Assembly: GCF_963665445.1 (NCBI RefSeq)
Contig: NZ_OY762276.1
Location: 3,175,501 to 3,239,500 of the forward strand
Reading direction: 5' to 3'
From: an uncultured Desulfobulbus sp.
GTDB taxonomy: Bacteria > Desulfobacterota > Desulfobulbia > Desulfobulbales > Desulfobulbaceae
Length of the DNA: 64,000 nt
In this document: one piece after another, positions 53,864 through 64,000 of the stretch
Position numbering within the stretch: position 1 is the first letter of the stretch
How the letters are laid out: each line of letters begins with the position of its first letter
The notes under the pieces: model-generated
Told to the model about the DNA's origin: nothing
Seen by the model: the letters and a program-made list of their open reading frames with translations, nothing else
The model's database searches: none
Program-made: the position numbers and the translations under genes

Positions 53864-54049
53864 TTACCAACTCGATTTTGTCACGCCGGTGATCTCTCCT
53901 TGAGAGGCCAGCTTGCGGAAACATAATCTGCAAATGCCAAATTTGCGGTAATAAGCACGTGCCCGCCCACACAAAGGACAACGGTTGTAACGCCGTACTT
54001 CAAATTTCGGGGTACGCTGAGCCTTGGCTATTAAAGATTTTTTTGCCAC
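53864..54049 (-). CDS. rpsN: 30S ribosomal protein S14, zinc-binding type
   Basis: A 61-residue type Z S14 with the four-cysteine zinc site [20 protein letters not shown] (residues 24-43). The short length separates it from the long, zinc-free form of enterobacteria. Confidence 0.97.
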   Translation of the reverse strand: MAKKSLIAKAQRTPKFEVRRYNRCPLCGRARAYYRKFGICRLCFRKLASQGEITGVTKSSW

Positions 54050-54092
54050 AGAATCCTCCTAGAAAGCTACGCTCTGCAACTGGTGTAAGGAA

Positions 54093-54635
54093 TTATTTTT
54101 TTCTAAAGGGCATTCCAATAGCATCAAGCAAAGCCTTTGCCCCTTCATCAGTTTTTGAAGAAGTGACAATTGTCACGTTCAATCCGCGGATCTTATCGAG
54201 CTTGTCGTAATCAATCTCCGGAAAGATGATGTGCTCAGTAATACCCATAGAGAAGTTACCACGACCATCAAAGCCTTTAAACGATACACCGCGGAAGTCA
54301 CGTACCCGAGGCAATGCGACGTTGATCAGTTTTGAGAGGAAATCATACATCCGATCCTTACGCAAGGTGACGCGAGCGCCGATCGGCATTCCCTCGCGCA
54401 ACTTGAAGGTGGCGATGGATTTCTTGGCACGCGTTACCACAGCTTTCTGGCCGGCGATCATGGTAAGTTCATTGGCAGCGCTCTCAACCACCTTGGGATT
54501 TTGAACAGCTTCACCGAGTCCCATGTTGAGAACGACTTTCTCAATGCGCGGGATATCCATGACATTGCCGATACCCAGCTGTTGTTGCAGCGCAGGTCTA
54601 ATCTCTTTTTCGTATTGTTCTTTTAATGTGCCCAT
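54093..54635 (-). CDS. rplE: 50S ribosomal protein L5
   Basis: A 180-residue 5S rRNA-binding protein. [20 protein letters not shown], the family block [20 protein letters not shown] and [20 protein letters not shown] are present. Confidence 0.97.
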   Translation of the reverse strand: MGTLKEQYEKEIRPALQQQLGIGNVMDIPRIEKVVLNMGLGEAVQNPKVVESAANELTMIAGQKAVVTRAKKSIATFKLREGMPIGARVTLRKDRMYDFLSKLINVALPRVRDFRGVSFKGFDGRGNFSMGITEHIIFPEIDYDKLDKIRGLNVTIVTSSKTDEGAKALLDAIGMPFRKK

Positions 54636-54661
54636 TCTTTACTCCGTAAGCGAGAATGCCG

Positions 54662-54997
54662 TCATTGAGCTGATTCGATGGTAGCTTTGCACTTTTTGCA
54701 AATGCGAACTTTGGTGCCGTCATCAAGGATCTGCTTACCGACACGAACAGTCTCGGCGCATTCGGGGCACACCAGCATGACATTAGAAATATGAATGCCA
54801 GCTTCTCTTTCAATTATTTGTCCGGATTGGGTGGCATCGGTCGCTTTCTGGTGCTTTTTCACCATGTTGATGCGCTCGACGACTACGCGGTTCTTCTCAC
54901 GCTCAACACGCAACACCTTACCGACTCGGCCTTTATCTTTTCCAGCGATGACTTCTACTTTGTCATTAACGCGTAAATTGCATTGACCTTGACGCAT
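54662..54997 (-). CDS. rplX: 50S ribosomal protein L24 with zinc ribbon
   Basis: A 111-residue assembly-initiator protein. The KOW motif is [20 protein letters not shown]. The C-terminal part carries a four-cysteine ribbon (VCPECAET and ICKKCKAT), present in many but not all bacterial L24 proteins. Confidence 0.97.
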   Translation of the reverse strand: MRQGQCNLRVNDKVEVIAGKDKGRVGKVLRVEREKNRVVVERINMVKKHQKATDATQSGQIIEREAGIHISNVMLVCPECAETVRVGKQILDDGTKVRICKKCKATIESAQ

Positions 54998-55038
54998 ATC
55001 GTAATCCCCTAAATTTCGTTAGGTAAATGAGGAGGAGT

Positions 55039-55407
55039 TTATAATACTTCAGGAGCAAGGGAGATTATTTTCATGAAGCCAAGTGATCTCAGTTCACGAG
55101 CAATAGGTCCAAAAATACGCGTTCCAATGGGTTCACCATTGTTAGCAAGCAGTACGGCAGCATTCTCATCAAACCGAACCGACGTATCCTCCGGACGTTT
55201 GATAGCCTTGACTGTTCGCACGACAACGGCATTAAGAACATCCCCTTTCTTTACCTTGGCATGGGGAATAGCTTCCTTTACCGTTACAACAATAATATCA
55301 CCAATACGTGCATAGCGTTTTCCGGTGCCACCGAGCACTCTGATACAGAGTACTTTTTTTGCACCGGAATTATCGGCTACATTCAACACGGTTTCAGTTT
55401 GGATCAT
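55039..55407 (-). CDS. rplN: 50S ribosomal protein L14
   Basis: A 122-residue protein on the subunit interface. [20 protein letters not shown], the signature [20 protein letters not shown] and the C-terminal [20 protein letters not shown] are present. Confidence 0.97.
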   Translation of the reverse strand: MIQTETVLNVADNSGAKKVLCIRVLGGTGKRYARIGDIIVVTVKEAIPHAKVKKGDVLNAVVVRTVKAIKRPEDTSVRFDENAAVLLANNGEPIGTRIFGPIARELRSLGFMKIISLAPEVL

Positions 55408-55466
55408 GACCTCACCCGATTATCTTCTCGATTCGTATCTTAAGCTGATTATTAGGCGCTATGGAG

Positions 55467-55721
55467 TTATACAGCACGCTCTACAATGCTTCGAACCAGC
55501 CATCTTTTTCTTTTGGACAAAGGACGGCATTCTTCGATGATAACCAGATCACCGATTTGGCAATCGTTAGATGCGTCATGAGCCATATATTTGACTTGTT
55601 GCCGAATATATTTCCCATACAACTTATGGGGAATTTTTCGCTCGACAAGAACTACGACACTTTTGTCCATTTTGTTACTGACAACAAAGCCTTGCCGCGT
55701 TTTTTTTACATTTTCGCTCAT
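55467..55721 (-). CDS. rpsQ: 30S ribosomal protein S17
   Basis: An 84-residue OB-fold primary binding protein. It has [20 protein letters not shown] and [20 protein letters not shown]. The ATG at 55721 is preferred over a TTG four codons upstream because MSENVKK is the usual start. Confidence 0.96.
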   Translation of the reverse strand: MSENVKKTRQGFVVSNKMDKSVVVLVERKIPHKLYGKYIRQQVKYMAHDASNDCQIGDLVIIEECRPLSKRKRWLVRSIVERAV

Positions 55722-55749
55722 TGTATTTTCCAAGTCTAAAATTAATCAG

Positions 55750-55947
55750 CTACGCTGCTTGGTTTTGTTTTTCAGCAAGGATAGTTTGTATTCTAGCAAT
55801 GTCCTTACGGAGTTGATTGAGTTTAGCAGGATTTTCAAGACGGCGGATGCCATGTTTAAAACGGAGTTTAAACATATCTTCGCGAGTCTCTTCTTCCTTC
55901 TTCAGCAAGTCTTCGATGGCTAAACTTCTCAGATCTTTCGCTTTCAT
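55750..55947 (-). CDS. rpmC: 50S ribosomal protein L29
   Basis: A 65-residue two-helix protein at the tunnel exit. It begins with [20 protein letters not shown] and has the signature [19 protein letters not shown]. Its start overlaps the rplP stop by four bases. Confidence 0.96.
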   Translation of the reverse strand: MKAKDLRSLAIEDLLKKEEETREDMFKLRFKHGIRRLENPAKLNQLRKDIARIQTILAEKQNQAA

Positions 55948-56360
55948 ATCACTTTACTCTTACTGATCAAAGTCGTGGGGAAAGGAAGTTTATAGCTGGC
56001 GAGCCTCAGGGCCTCCATGGCCAGCTCCTCAGGAACTCCTTTCAGCTCATACAGGATGCGACCGGGACGGATGGTAGCCACCCAATACTCCGGAACACCT
56101 TTACCCTTACCCATACGGGTTTCAGCAGGCTTTTTGGTAATAGGTTTATCCGGAAAGATCCGGATCCAGAGTTTACCGCCACGCTTGACCTTGCGGTTGA
56201 TGGCAATACGGGCAGCTTCGATCTGTTGAGCAGTCATTCGGCCACAGCCGACAGCCTTGAGCGCATAATCGCCGTAAGCCAATTCGGCGCCGCGAAGGGA
56301 GACGCCGTCCATTCTTCCTTTAAACTGCTTTCTATGTTTAATTTTACGTGGACTTAACAT
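55944..56360 (-). CDS. rplP: 50S ribosomal protein L16
   Basis: A 138-residue protein near the A site. [20 protein letters not shown] at the start and the signatures [20 protein letters not shown] and [14 protein letters not shown] are conserved. Confidence 0.97.
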   Translation of the reverse strand: MLSPRKIKHRKQFKGRMDGVSLRGAELAYGDYALKAVGCGRMTAQQIEAARIAINRKVKRGGKLWIRIFPDKPITKKPAETRMGKGKGVPEYWVATIRPGRILYELKGVPEELAMEALRLASYKLPFPTTLISKSKVI

Positions 56361-56401
56361 AATTCAGCTCCTTAGAAATTCATCGGGCTCGGAAGTTTGG
56401 T

Positions 56402-57067
56402 TCAGTTAGCTGCGACCTGGCTTTCTCCGACGGTCTCGGTATCGGCCAGTACTTCGCCCTTGAATATCCAAACTTTAACGCCAATGATTCCGTAAGTGGT
56501 TTTTGCTTCGGCGGTTCCGTAGTCGATATCGGCGCGCAGGGTGTGCAGCGGTACACGACCTTCCTTGAACCATTCGGTTCGTGACATCTCAGCGCCACCA
56601 AGACGACCGGAACAGGATATTTTAATGCCCTGTACACCAAACCGAAGAGCCGAATTGATCGATTTTTTCATTGCCCGACGAAAAGCAATTCGCCGTTCGA
56701 GCTGGGTGGCAATATTCTCGGCTACCAGTTGTGCATCGGCCTCAGGACGACGCACCTCCTGGATATCGATAAAGCAGCTCCGTTTGAACTTCTGTTCCAG
56801 ATCCTTTTTCAGACCTTCGATCTCTGAACCTTTCTTACCGATAACGATACCAGGGCGGGCTGTGAACAGTTTGACCTTGATCTTTTCACCGGTGCGCTCA
56901 ATGATAATGCGAGCGACACCAGCGTGGTATAGACGTTGTTTCAGATATTTGCGGATCAGCTGATCTTGGTGCAGATTATTTGCATAGTCCTTGTCAGCGT
57001 ACCAAATGGATTCCCAAGAGCGTGTAATATTAATACGCAGTCCGATGGGATTTACTTTTTGTCCCAA
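56402..57067 (-). CDS. rpsC: 30S ribosomal protein S3
   Basis: A 221-residue mRNA entry-tunnel protein. [20 protein letters not shown] opens it. The KH domain has [20 protein letters not shown], and the C-terminal domain has [20 protein letters not shown]. Confidence 0.97.
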   Translation of the reverse strand: MGQKVNPIGLRINITRSWESIWYADKDYANNLHQDQLIRKYLKQRLYHAGVARIIIERTGEKIKVKLFTARPGIVIGKKGSEIEGLKKDLEQKFKRSCFIDIQEVRRPEADAQLVAENIATQLERRIAFRRAMKKSINSALRFGVQGIKISCSGRLGGAEMSRTEWFKEGRVPLHTLRADIDYGTAEAKTTYGIIGVKVWIFKGEVLADTETVGESQVAAN

Positions 57068-57111
57068 GATAACCCTCCGTTCCCTCTGCTAATATTCAAA
57101 AAAATGTGAAT

Positions 57112-57444
57112 TTATGCTTCGTCGACGATCACAGTGATGTGACTGGACCGTTTCAGAATACGGGTAGCACGCCCTTGGGCCCTTGGGCTGAAACGCTTAA
57201 GCATCGGCCCACCATCTACCGTGATTTCTTTTACATACAGGCTGTCAACATCCACAGAGTCACGCTGGTCTGCGTTGGCAACAGCGGATTCAAGGACCTT
57301 GCGAATGATTTGCGCAGCCTTTTTGGGCATGAACCGCAGGGTGGTGACAGCGGTGTCGGCCTTCATTCCGCGTATGACGTCTGCGACCAGACGTGCTTTT
57401 TGCGGAGAGATACGTATATATTTTGCGACGGCTTTCGTTTCCAT
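57112..57444 (-). CDS. rplV: 50S ribosomal protein L22
   Basis: A 110-residue protein lining the exit tunnel. [20 protein letters not shown] and the C-terminal [20 protein letters not shown] are conserved. GGAG is 8 bases before ATG 57444; a GTG three codons upstream overlaps the ribosome binding site. Confidence 0.97.
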   Translation of the reverse strand: METKAVAKYIRISPQKARLVADVIRGMKADTAVTTLRFMPKKAAQIIRKVLESAVANADQRDSVDVDSLYVKEITVDGGPMLKRFSPRAQGRATRILKRSSHITVIVDEA

Positions 57445-57483
57445 CGTGTTCACTCCTCAGGATCGTTCCTGCAAGATCTATTG

Positions 57484-57759
57484 TTACTTACGGCCTTTCT
57501 TATCAGCTGCGTGTCCGTAGTAGGTGCGAGTCGGTGAAAACTCTCCCAACTTGTGGCCAACCATGTTTTCGGTGACATACACGGGGATGAATTTGTTGCC
57601 GTTATGGACAGCGAAAGTGAGGCCCACCATTTCAGGCAAAATGTCTGAACGACGGGACCACGTTTTGATAACTTTACGTGAACCTGTTTCTTGGGCCTGG
57701 GTCACTTTCTTCATCAGATGATCATCGACGAAGGGACCTTTTTTTATAGATCGAGCCAT
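57484..57759 (-). CDS. rpsS: 30S ribosomal protein S19
   Basis: A 91-residue head protein. [20 protein letters not shown] and the C-terminal [20 protein letters not shown] are diagnostic. Confidence 0.97.
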   Translation of the reverse strand: MARSIKKGPFVDDHLMKKVTQAQETGSRKVIKTWSRRSDILPEMVGLTFAVHNGNKFIPVYVTENMVGHKLGEFSPTRTYYGHAADKKGRK

Positions 57760-57777
57760 TCCTAGTATCTCCGTGTA

Positions 57778-58599
57778 CTATTTCCGTTTATTGACGATAT
57801 CGCGATCAGAAGCCTTCGGCTTTCTGGTTTTATACCCCTTGGAAGGCATACCCCAAGGTGAACATGGATGACGTCCACCAGAGCTCTTTCCTTCACCACC
57901 GCCCATGGGATGGTCAACGGGGTTCATCGCAACACCGCGTACAGACGGACGGATACCTTTCCATCGTGAACGTCCGGCTTTACCTAATTTTTCGCTTCCA
58001 TACTCTGTATTGCCCACCTGACCGATACACGCTCTGCAGTCCTTGTGGAACTTGCGAACCTCACCGGAGGGCAATTTAACCATGACCTGGCTGCCATCCT
58101 TTGCCATCAGCTGAGCCGCAGCACCTGCGGAGCGAACCAACTGTGCTCCCTTACCGATTTTCATCTCGATATTGTGAATGACCGTACCCAGAGGGATATT
58201 GATCATCGGCAGACAGTTGCCCACTTTGATATCAGCGTTGGCGCCGGCAACAACAGTGTCGCCTACAGCGATACCGTTGGGGGCGAGAATGTAGGCTTTT
58301 TCACCGTCGGCATAGGTCAGCAGCGCCAGGTTCGCGGAACGATTGGGGTCGTATTCGATGGCGGTTACCTTAGCCGGTACCTGCTCCTTGTTCCGCTTCC
58401 AGTCGATGATTCTGTATTTGCGTTTATGACCACCCCCTTTATGGCGCGCCGTGACGCGGCCGTAGGTGTTGCGCCCACCGGTTTTTTTCAGTGTCGCGGT
58501 CAGTGATTTTTCCGGCTCTTTATTCGCCAAAAAGTCCTGACGTACAGAGACGTGATGACGGCTTCCAGGTGATGTCGGTTTATGGATTTTGATAGCCAT
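57778..58599 (-). CDS. rplB: 50S ribosomal protein L2
   Basis: A 273-residue protein needed for subunit joining and peptidyl transfer. [35 protein letters not shown] and the catalytic-region signature [20 protein letters not shown] are intact. Confidence 0.98.
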   Translation of the reverse strand: MAIKIHKPTSPGSRHHVSVRQDFLANKEPEKSLTATLKKTGGRNTYGRVTARHKGGGHKRKYRIIDWKRNKEQVPAKVTAIEYDPNRSANLALLTYADGEKAYILAPNGIAVGDTVVAGANADIKVGNCLPMINIPLGTVIHNIEMKIGKGAQLVRSAGAAAQLMAKDGSQVMVKLPSGEVRKFHKDCRACIGQVGNTEYGSEKLGKAGRSRWKGIRPSVRGVAMNPVDHPMGGGEGKSSGGRHPCSPWGMPSKGYKTRKPKASDRDIVNKRK

Positions 58600-58643
58600 T
58601 TCTCTTCCTATTATCGCAGCAGACGAAACTTATTGATCGCAAA

Positions 58644-58934
58644 TCAAAGCTCGTCAAGGAAATCGATTTTCCCTTCTGACAAGGTGATATATGCTTTTTT
58701 CCAATTACTGGTGACCCCGGCGGAACGTGCGCCAACACGCTTCCGCTTTCCTGTCATATTCGCCGTTGCAACCTTGGATACGGTTACATTGAACAGGCTC
58801 TCGACGGCCTTTTTGATTTCGATCTTGTTGGCCCGGCGATCTACCTTGAAAACGACTTTAGACTCGGTCTCTTGCAGAAAATTGCCCTTTTCAGTCAGGC
58901 ACGGGCTTTTGATTACTTCGTAGACTACTTTCAT
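58644..58934 (-). CDS. rplW: 50S ribosomal protein L23
   Basis: A 96-residue tunnel-exit protein that docks trigger factor and SRP. It has VIKSPCLTEKGNFLQE and the KVVFKVDRRANKIEIKKAVE signature. Its start overlaps the rplD stop by four bases. Confidence 0.96.
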   Translation of the reverse strand: MKVVYEVIKSPCLTEKGNFLQETESKVVFKVDRRANKIEIKKAVESLFNVTVSKVATANMTGKRKRVGARSAGVTSNWKKAYITLSEGKIDFLDEL

Positions 58935-59554
58935 ACCAGTACCCTCTCCTCAATTTTCGCAAGACTGGATTGGATAAGCATCAGTTTGGAATGTTTAAGA
59001 ATATCGTAAACATTCAGCCCTTCGACAGGTAGTACGGTGTAACCGACTGCATTTCGGGAGGACAGGCTGATCTGATCGTCAACCCCTTCAGTGACAACCA
59101 GGCAGTTGTCGAACTGAAATGTGTGCATCACCTGAACAAAATTTTTGGTTTTAATTTCCGGCAATTCAAATTTATCGACGACAACCAGGTTGCCTTCCTG
59201 ATTACGGGCGCTCAGCGCCATTTTCAATGCCAGGCGTTTAACCTTTTTCGGCATGCTGTAGCTATAATCGCGAGGCTTGGGACCAAAAACGGTTCCACCG
59301 CCGCGCCATACTGGGGAGGTGCGGCTACCGGCACGAGCACGACCAGTCCCTTTCTGCCGCCAGGGTTTCGCCCCACCACCGCGAACCTCACCGCGGGTTT
59401 TGGTGCAGGCATTGCCGCTGCGACGATTGGCCCGCTGCATGCAAACAACTTCGTGAAGAATGCCGGTGTTAACTTCTACGTTGAAGACAGAATCGTTAAG
59501 CTCGACTTCACCGACTTTTTCTGCTTGTGTGTTTAGAATTTCACAAACTGCCAT
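58931..59554 (-). CDS. rplD: 50S ribosomal protein L4
   Basis: A 207-residue tunnel protein, and a repressor of the S10 operon in E. coli. The extended loop [20 protein letters not shown] (about 67-86) followed by PVWRGGG is conserved. No obvious L4-type leader was recognised before rpsJ. Confidence 0.97.
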   Translation of the reverse strand: MAVCEILNTQAEKVGEVELNDSVFNVEVNTGILHEVVCMQRANRRSGNACTKTRGEVRGGGAKPWRQKGTGRARAGSRTSPVWRGGGTVFGPKPRDYSYSMPKKVKRLALKMALSARNQEGNLVVVDKFELPEIKTKNFVQVMHTFQFDNCLVVTEGVDDQISLSSRNAVGYTVLPVEGLNVYDILKHSKLMLIQSSLAKIEERVLV

Positions 59555-59581
59555 GAGAATCTCCTTAAAAGCAGTCCAGGA

Positions 59582-60214
59582 TCACGCTTTTGAATAGATA
59601 TTGACTACTCCGTTCTTTGCTCCTGGTACAGTCCCGCGAACGAGCAAAACGTTGTCTTCCGTACGTATGTCAACAACTTTCAGATTTTTCTGAGTGATAG
59701 TTTCGTTACCCATCTGGCCAGGCAATTTTTTTCCCTTGAGAACACGGGAAGGATACGCGCTGCAGCCGATGGAACCCGGTGCGCGATGAAAGTCTGAACC
59801 GTGAGTCTTACGACCACCACTGAATCCGTGCCGACGAATTACGCCCTGAAAGCCACGGCCTTTGCTTTTACCGGTGATGTCTATCATTTCCCCTACAGAA
59901 AAGATTTCAGAAAGGGTGATTTCCTGGCCAACTTCGTAGGCCTCCGGATCAGTGATTCTGAACTCTTTGATGTGGTAAAATGCCTTCCCCCCAGACCGCT
60001 TAAAGTGACCTGCTTCAGGTTTGTTCAAGCGCGAGGCTTTCTTCTCGAGAAAACCGATCTGTATGGCGTTGTATCCTTCTTTTGCTACAGTTTTTTTCTG
60101 CAGCACAGTGCAAGGGCCTGCTTCGATGACCGTAACCGGGATTGATCGGCCGTTCTCATCATAGACCCGAGTCATACCCAATTTACGTCCTAATATTCCT
60201 TTTGTATTCGGCAT
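59582..60214 (-). CDS. rplC: 50S ribosomal protein L3
   Basis: A 210-residue assembly-initiating protein. GILGRKLGMTRVYDENGRSI starts it, and the family signature around KGRGFQGVIRRHGFSGGRKT with RAPGSIG follows. The ATG at 60214 with AGG 7 bases upstream is preferred over the longer frame. Confidence 0.97.
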   Translation of the reverse strand: MPNTKGILGRKLGMTRVYDENGRSIPVTVIEAGPCTVLQKKTVAKEGYNAIQIGFLEKKASRLNKPEAGHFKRSGGKAFYHIKEFRITDPEAYEVGQEITLSEIFSVGEMIDITGKSKGRGFQGVIRRHGFSGGRKTHGSDFHRAPGSIGCSAYPSRVLKGKKLPGQMGNETITQKNLKVVDIRTEDNVLLVRGTVPGAKNGVVNIYSKA

Positions 60215-60289
60215 CTGTCTACCTGGAGTCAATTCTTAATCACTTAAAGCGATTATAATTTGATCGATCAGTTTCTGCTGAGCCAACAA

Positions 60290-60604
60290 TCAGGGAAGCT
60301 TGATTTCCACGTCGACTCCAGCGGAAAGTTCCAGCTTCATAAGGGAATCGATGGTTTGTTGTGTCGGCTCAAGAATGTCGAGCAGTCGGCGGTGGGTCCG
60401 CATCTCGAACTGTTCACGGGATTTCTTATCCACGTGGGGTGACCGCAGAACTGTAAACTTGTTGGTACTCGTAGGCAGCGGAATCGGTCCGACCACGGTG
60501 GCCCCGGTCCGTCTGGCTGTATCTACGATTTCTTTGGTGGACAGATCAAGGAGCTTATGATCATACCCTTTTAATCGTATACGAATTTTATCTGCAGGAA
60601 TCAT
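60290..60604 (-). CDS. rpsJ: 30S ribosomal protein S10
   Basis: A 104-residue head protein also used in transcription antitermination (NusE). [20 protein letters not shown] and the signature [20 protein letters not shown] are present. It starts 10 bases after tuf, so the S10 operon is fused to fusA-tuf here. Confidence 0.97.
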   Translation of the reverse strand: MIPADKIRIRLKGYDHKLLDLSTKEIVDTARRTGATVVGPIPLPTSTNKFTVLRSPHVDKKSREQFEMRTHRRLLDILEPTQQTIDSLMKLELSAGVDVEIKLP

Positions 60605-60614
60605 AACTCTCCTT

Positions 60615-61805
60615 TTATTCGATAATTTCGGAAACTACACCGGCGCCTACGGTGCGGCCGCCTTCACGGATAGCGAAGCGAAGACCGACTTCCATAGCGA
60701 TCGGGGTGATCAGCTCGCCGGTAACATGGACGTTGTCACCGGGCATAACCATCTCTACGCCTTCCTCAAGAGTGACCACGCCGGTTACGTCGGTGGTACG
60801 GAAGTAAAACTGGGGACGGTAGCCATTGAAGAACGGGGTATGACGCCCCCCCTCTTCCTTGGTCAAAACGTAGGCCTCAGCTTTGAACTTCTTGTGCGGG
60901 GTAATGGAACCGGGTTTGGCCAGTACCTGTCCGCGAACGATCTCCTCGCGTTTTACACCGCGCAGCAGTGCGCCGATGTTGTCGCCGGCCTGACCTTCGT
61001 CAAGCAGTTTGCGGAACATCTCGACACCGGTGCAGGTGGTTTTGGCGGTCGGGCGGATACCGACGATCTCAACCTCGTCGCCGACGTGAATAACGCCACG
61101 CTCAACACGACCAGTGGCCACGGTACCGCGACCGGAGATGGAGAAGACGTCCTCAACCGGCATCAGGAAGGGTTTGTCGACCGCACGCTCGGGCTGGGGG
61201 ATGTAGCTATCGACCGCAGCCATCAGGTCCCAGATGCATTTGGCCTTGTCCGCGTCATCCGGGTTCTCCAGAGCGAGCAGGGCTGATCCCTGGATGATCG
61301 GGATGTCGTCACCCGGGAAATCGTACTTGTCGAGCAGCTCACGGAGCTCCATCTCAACCAGCTCGATCAACTCTTCGTCGTCCACCATATCGCACTTGTT
61401 CAAGAAGACGACCATGGCCGGCACACCAACCTGACGGGCGAGCAGGATGTGCTCACGGGTCTGGGGCATGGGGCCGTCAGTGGCGGCGACAACCAAAATC
61501 GCACCGTCCATCTGGGCGGCACCGGTGATCATATTCTTGATGTAGTCGGCATGGCCGGGACAGTCGACGTGTGCGTAGTGGCGAGTCTCGGTCTGGTACT
61601 CGACGTGCGCAGTGGCGATGGTGATACCACGCTCTTTTTCCTCGGGAGCCTTGTCGATTTCACTGAAATCGGTAAAATTGGCCATTCCCTTGGTGGACAG
61701 GACACGGGTAATTGCCGCAGTCAGAGTGGTCTTGCCGTGATCGATGTGACCGATTGTTCCTACATTGACATGCGGCTTTGTCCGCTCAAATTTTTCCTTC
61801 GCCAT
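60615..61805 (-). CDS. tuf: elongation factor Tu
   Basis: A 396-residue GTPase that delivers aminoacyl-tRNA. The P-loop [10 protein letters not shown] (about 18-27), switch motifs [15 protein letters not shown] and [12 protein letters not shown], and the guanine motif NKCDMVDD are intact, followed by the two beta-barrel domains. GAGG is 8 bases before ATG 61805. Only one tuf gene is in the window. Confidence 0.98.
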   Translation of the reverse strand: MAKEKFERTKPHVNVGTIGHIDHGKTTLTAAITRVLSTKGMANFTDFSEIDKAPEEKERGITIATAHVEYQTETRHYAHVDCPGHADYIKNMITGAAQMDGAILVVAATDGPMPQTREHILLARQVGVPAMVVFLNKCDMVDDEELIELVEMELRELLDKYDFPGDDIPIIQGSALLALENPDDADKAKCIWDLMAAVDSYIPQPERAVDKPFLMPVEDVFSISGRGTVATGRVERGVIHVGDEVEIVGIRPTAKTTCTGVEMFRKLLDEGQAGDNIGALLRGVKREEIVRGQVLAKPGSITPHKKFKAEAYVLTKEEGGRHTPFFNGYRPQFYFRTTDVTGVVTLEEGVEMVMPGDNVHVTGELITPIAMEVGLRFAIREGGRTVGAGVVSEIIE

Positions 61806-61834
61806 CTCATGCACCTCAAATCGGGCTATACTCG

Positions 61835-63913
61835 TTATACGCCTTTAATTTTGTGAATAATCGTTTCAGCTCTCTTTGCGGGGATCATCGCAAATTCGCT
61901 AAAAATCATGGTAAATGTTGCTCTGCCCTGGGTTGCCGATCGGAGGTCCGTTGAATAACCGAACAACTCGGCCAAGGGAGCCTTGGCCCGGACCACCTGC
62001 CTGCCCTGCTCAGCCTCAACCCCGTTCACCTGAGCACGCTTTTTGTTGAGGTCGTTGATGACATCGCCCAGGTAGTCTTCCGGGGTCACGACCTCTAGAT
62101 TCATAATCGGCTCCATCAGGACCGGAGCCGCCATGCCGACAGCCTTGCGGCAGGCCATGGTTCCAGCCACACCGAATGCCATTTCGGTTGATTTTTCCTC
62201 ATCAAAGGAACCGCCAATCAACCGTACGATCACGTCCAACATCGGGTAGCCGATGATTGGCCCGCTATCGAGACTGTCAAGGATACCTTTTTTAATCGCC
62301 TCGATGTAGAGTGCGGGGATCTGTTTCTCATCCACACAGGATTCGAATACTTTTCCGCTGCCCTTCTCGCCGGGGAGGACCTCAAGCTCAACGTGTCCGT
62401 ACTGTTCCTTTCCGGTGCCCATGGTTTCAAACCTACCATCAGCCTGTGCCGAGGTGGTTATTGTTTCCCGATAGGCAACCTGTGGCTTTCCTATGTTGGC
62501 CTTGACCTTGAATTCTCGGACGAGCCGGTCAACAATAATCTCGAGATGCAGTTCGCCCATCCCGGAGATGATAGTTTGCCCGGTCTCTTCACTGACCGAA
62601 ATCTTGAAGCTGGGATCTTCCCAGGCAATTTTTTCAAGACTTTCGGCAAGCACGCCTTCGTCGGCCTTAGTCTTGGGTTCTATGGCGATCCCAATGACAG
62701 GCTCCGGAAATTCGATTGACTCCAGAACGATGTAATCGCCGTTTTCACACAGCGTATCGCCTGTTCGCGTGAACTTGAGCCCCACGATGGCACCGATATC
62801 GCCGGCACCGACGTGATCAACCTCTTCACGCTTGTTTGCGTGCAGTTTCAGCAGTTTCGAGATCTTTTCAGTCTTCCGCTTTGTTGGGTTAAAGACCTTT
62901 TCGCCGAGTTTCAGTTCGCCTGAATACACGCGGATAAAGGACAGATGACCAACATAGGGATCACTTTGCAGCTTGAAAGCCAAGCCACAAAATTTTTCGC
63001 TCCTCTCGGGTTTGCGGATAAGCGGCGCACCGTCCTTATCCGTCCCCTCAACAGGGGGAACATCAACGGGTGAAGGCAGGTACCAGGTGATGGCATCCAA
63101 CAGAGGTTGAACCCCTTTGTTCTTGAATGCGGAACCACAAAGTACCGGCACAAGATTCAGATTGATCGTTGCCTTTCGCAACGCCGCTCTGATTTCACCG
63201 GGAGCGATCTCTTGATCGTTTAAAAATTTTTCCATGACGCTTTCATCGAAGTCGGCCAACTTCTCGACTAGCGCCATCCTCGCGGCCGAAGACTCTTCTA
63301 CATGTGCATCCGGTATTGCCTGAACGCTGACCTGCTGCCCCTTTGATTCTTCATCAAAGATCAGCATTTTTTGTTCAACGACATCGATAACCCCGACAAA
63401 CTGATCTTCTGCACCAACTGGCAGGGTAACGGCGACCGGGGAAGCTCCTAGGCGGCTTTCCATCTGATCGAGGCATCTGCGAAAGGAGGCCCCGATGCGG
63501 TCCATCTTGTTGACGAAGGCAATCCGTGGGATGCGGTAGTGATCAGCCTGCCTCCAAACTGTCTCAGACTGAGGCTCCACCCCGCCGACTGCGCAAAAAA
63601 CAGCGACAACCCCATCAAGTACCCTAAGACATCGTTCCACTTCGACGGTAAAGTCGACGTGGCCAGGTGTGTCGATGATGTTGATCTGGTAGTCGGCCCA
63701 CCAACAGGTCGTGGCAGCCGATGTGATCGTGATGCCCCTTTCCTGCTCTTGCTCCATCCAGTCCATGACGGCGGTGCCATCGTGAACTTCGCCGATCTTG
63801 TGTGATCGACCGGTGTAATATAGGATTCGTTCAGTGGTTGTTGTCTTCCCAGCGTCAATATGGGCCATTATGCCGATATTGCGCACACTCGATAATGGTT
63901 CCTCACCAGCCAC
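61835..63913 (-). CDS. fusA: elongation factor G
   Basis: A 692-residue translocase GTPase. The P-loop [15 protein letters not shown], switch [22 protein letters not shown] and NKMDRIGA are in the first domain; domains II-V follow, ending [20 protein letters not shown]. The final segment ([13 protein letters not shown]) differs from the usual HYEEVP-type ending but the length is normal. It starts with GTG. It directly precedes tuf, as in the str operon. Confidence 0.97.
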   Translation of the reverse strand: MAGEEPLSSVRNIGIMAHIDAGKTTTTERILYYTGRSHKIGEVHDGTAVMDWMEQEQERGITITSAATTCWWADYQINIIDTPGHVDFTVEVERCLRVLDGVVAVFCAVGGVEPQSETVWRQADHYRIPRIAFVNKMDRIGASFRRCLDQMESRLGASPVAVTLPVGAEDQFVGVIDVVEQKMLIFDEESKGQQVSVQAIPDAHVEESSAARMALVEKLADFDESVMEKFLNDQEIAPGEIRAALRKATINLNLVPVLCGSAFKNKGVQPLLDAITWYLPSPVDVPPVEGTDKDGAPLIRKPERSEKFCGLAFKLQSDPYVGHLSFIRVYSGELKLGEKVFNPTKRKTEKISKLLKLHANKREEVDHVGAGDIGAIVGLKFTRTGDTLCENGDYIVLESIEFPEPVIGIAIEPKTKADEGVLAESLEKIAWEDPSFKISVSEETGQTIISGMGELHLEIIVDRLVREFKVKANIGKPQVAYRETITTSAQADGRFETMGTGKEQYGHVELEVLPGEKGSGKVFESCVDEKQIPALYIEAIKKGILDSLDSGPIIGYPMLDVIVRLIGGSFDEEKSTEMAFGVAGTMACRKAVGMAAPVLMEPIMNLEVVTPEDYLGDVINDLNKKRAQVNGVEAEQGRQVVRAKAPLAELFGYSTDLRSATQGRATFTMIFSEFAMIPAKRAETIIHKIKGV

Positions 63914-63935
63914 GGTTGAACACCCTATATTAAAT

Positions 63936-63991
63936 TCACTTTTTCAAGTATTCATGAAAAAGTGACCGATGTTGATACTCCAACACGGTCA
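63936..63991 (-). terminator. two hairpins upstream of fusA, the distal one terminator-like
   Basis: TGACCG-(A)-TGTTG / CAACA-CGGTCA (63963-63991) is followed on the minus strand by five T residues and could terminate the upstream transcript. A second perfect 11-bp stem (63936-63946 with 63955-63965) uses those same T residues in its arm, so the two compete. Confidence 0.5.
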
Positions 63992-64000
63992 CCCTGTCAA
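63972..64000 (-). promoter_or_regulatory. candidate sigma-70 promoter of fusA
   Basis: A perfect TTGACA at the window edge (63995-64000), a 17-base spacer and TATCAA (63972-63977, four of six). Transcription would begin near 63965, about 50 bases before the fusA GTG. It overlaps the terminator-like hairpin. Confidence 0.5.

Overview
The window looks like one chromosome segment of a Gram-negative anaerobic member of the old Deltaproteobacteria, most like the Desulfobulbales. This is a judgement from protein character and gene content (outer-membrane efflux, OmpA and S10/spc/alpha genes, short EF-Ts, many sigma-54 and two-component proteins). No database search was run. The left 40 kb is GC-rich and mixed in content; the right 20 kb is a compact, lower-GC ribosomal protein block. 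No tRNA, rRNA, CRISPR array or prophage was found.

Positions 1-11090 read mainly to the right. They hold hemE with an HD-domain and a PAS gene, a vWA-like/OmpA gene with a beta-CASP metallo-beta-lactamase gene, and a tripartite RND efflux operon. A small exported, helix-repeat protein is transcribed divergently from the efflux operon, which ends at a strong terminator. Positions 11102-13885 (minus) are an iron-dependent alcohol dehydrogenase followed 3 bases later by a PAS hybrid histidine kinase.

Positions 14210-23959 (minus) are the most unusual part. In transcription order they are a DHp-receiver protein without an ATPase domain, an NtrC-type sigma-54 activator with its own sigma-70 promoter, a 37-bp dyad, a -24/-12 promoter, a pseudo-receiver, a triple-CheW protein, a soluble chemoreceptor with five nearly identical cysteine-rich PAS repeats, a GNAT acetyltransferase overlapping an HDAC-family deacetylase, and a YkgJ-type cysteine-cluster protein. 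No CheA, CheR, CheB or CheY is present. I propose a sigma-54-controlled sensory module, possibly linked to reversible acylation.

Positions 24218-25946 are a complete IS66-family element with perfect 13-bp ends and an 8-bp target duplication. Right of it lie rlmKL, a Nudix gene and an EAL/HDOD gene (plus).

Positions 30317-44478 (minus) form a long housekeeping series: rpsB-tsf-pyrH-frr-uppS-cdsA-dxr-rseP-tsaB-ispG-proS-rel-Smr-rph. It joins translation, isoprenoid and envelope synthesis, and the stringent response. The Rel protein has a damaged hydrolase site. Positions 45561-64000 (minus) run fusA-tuf-S10-spc-alpha and end at rplQ with a terminator. Several leader or intergenic hairpins and internal promoters are listed.
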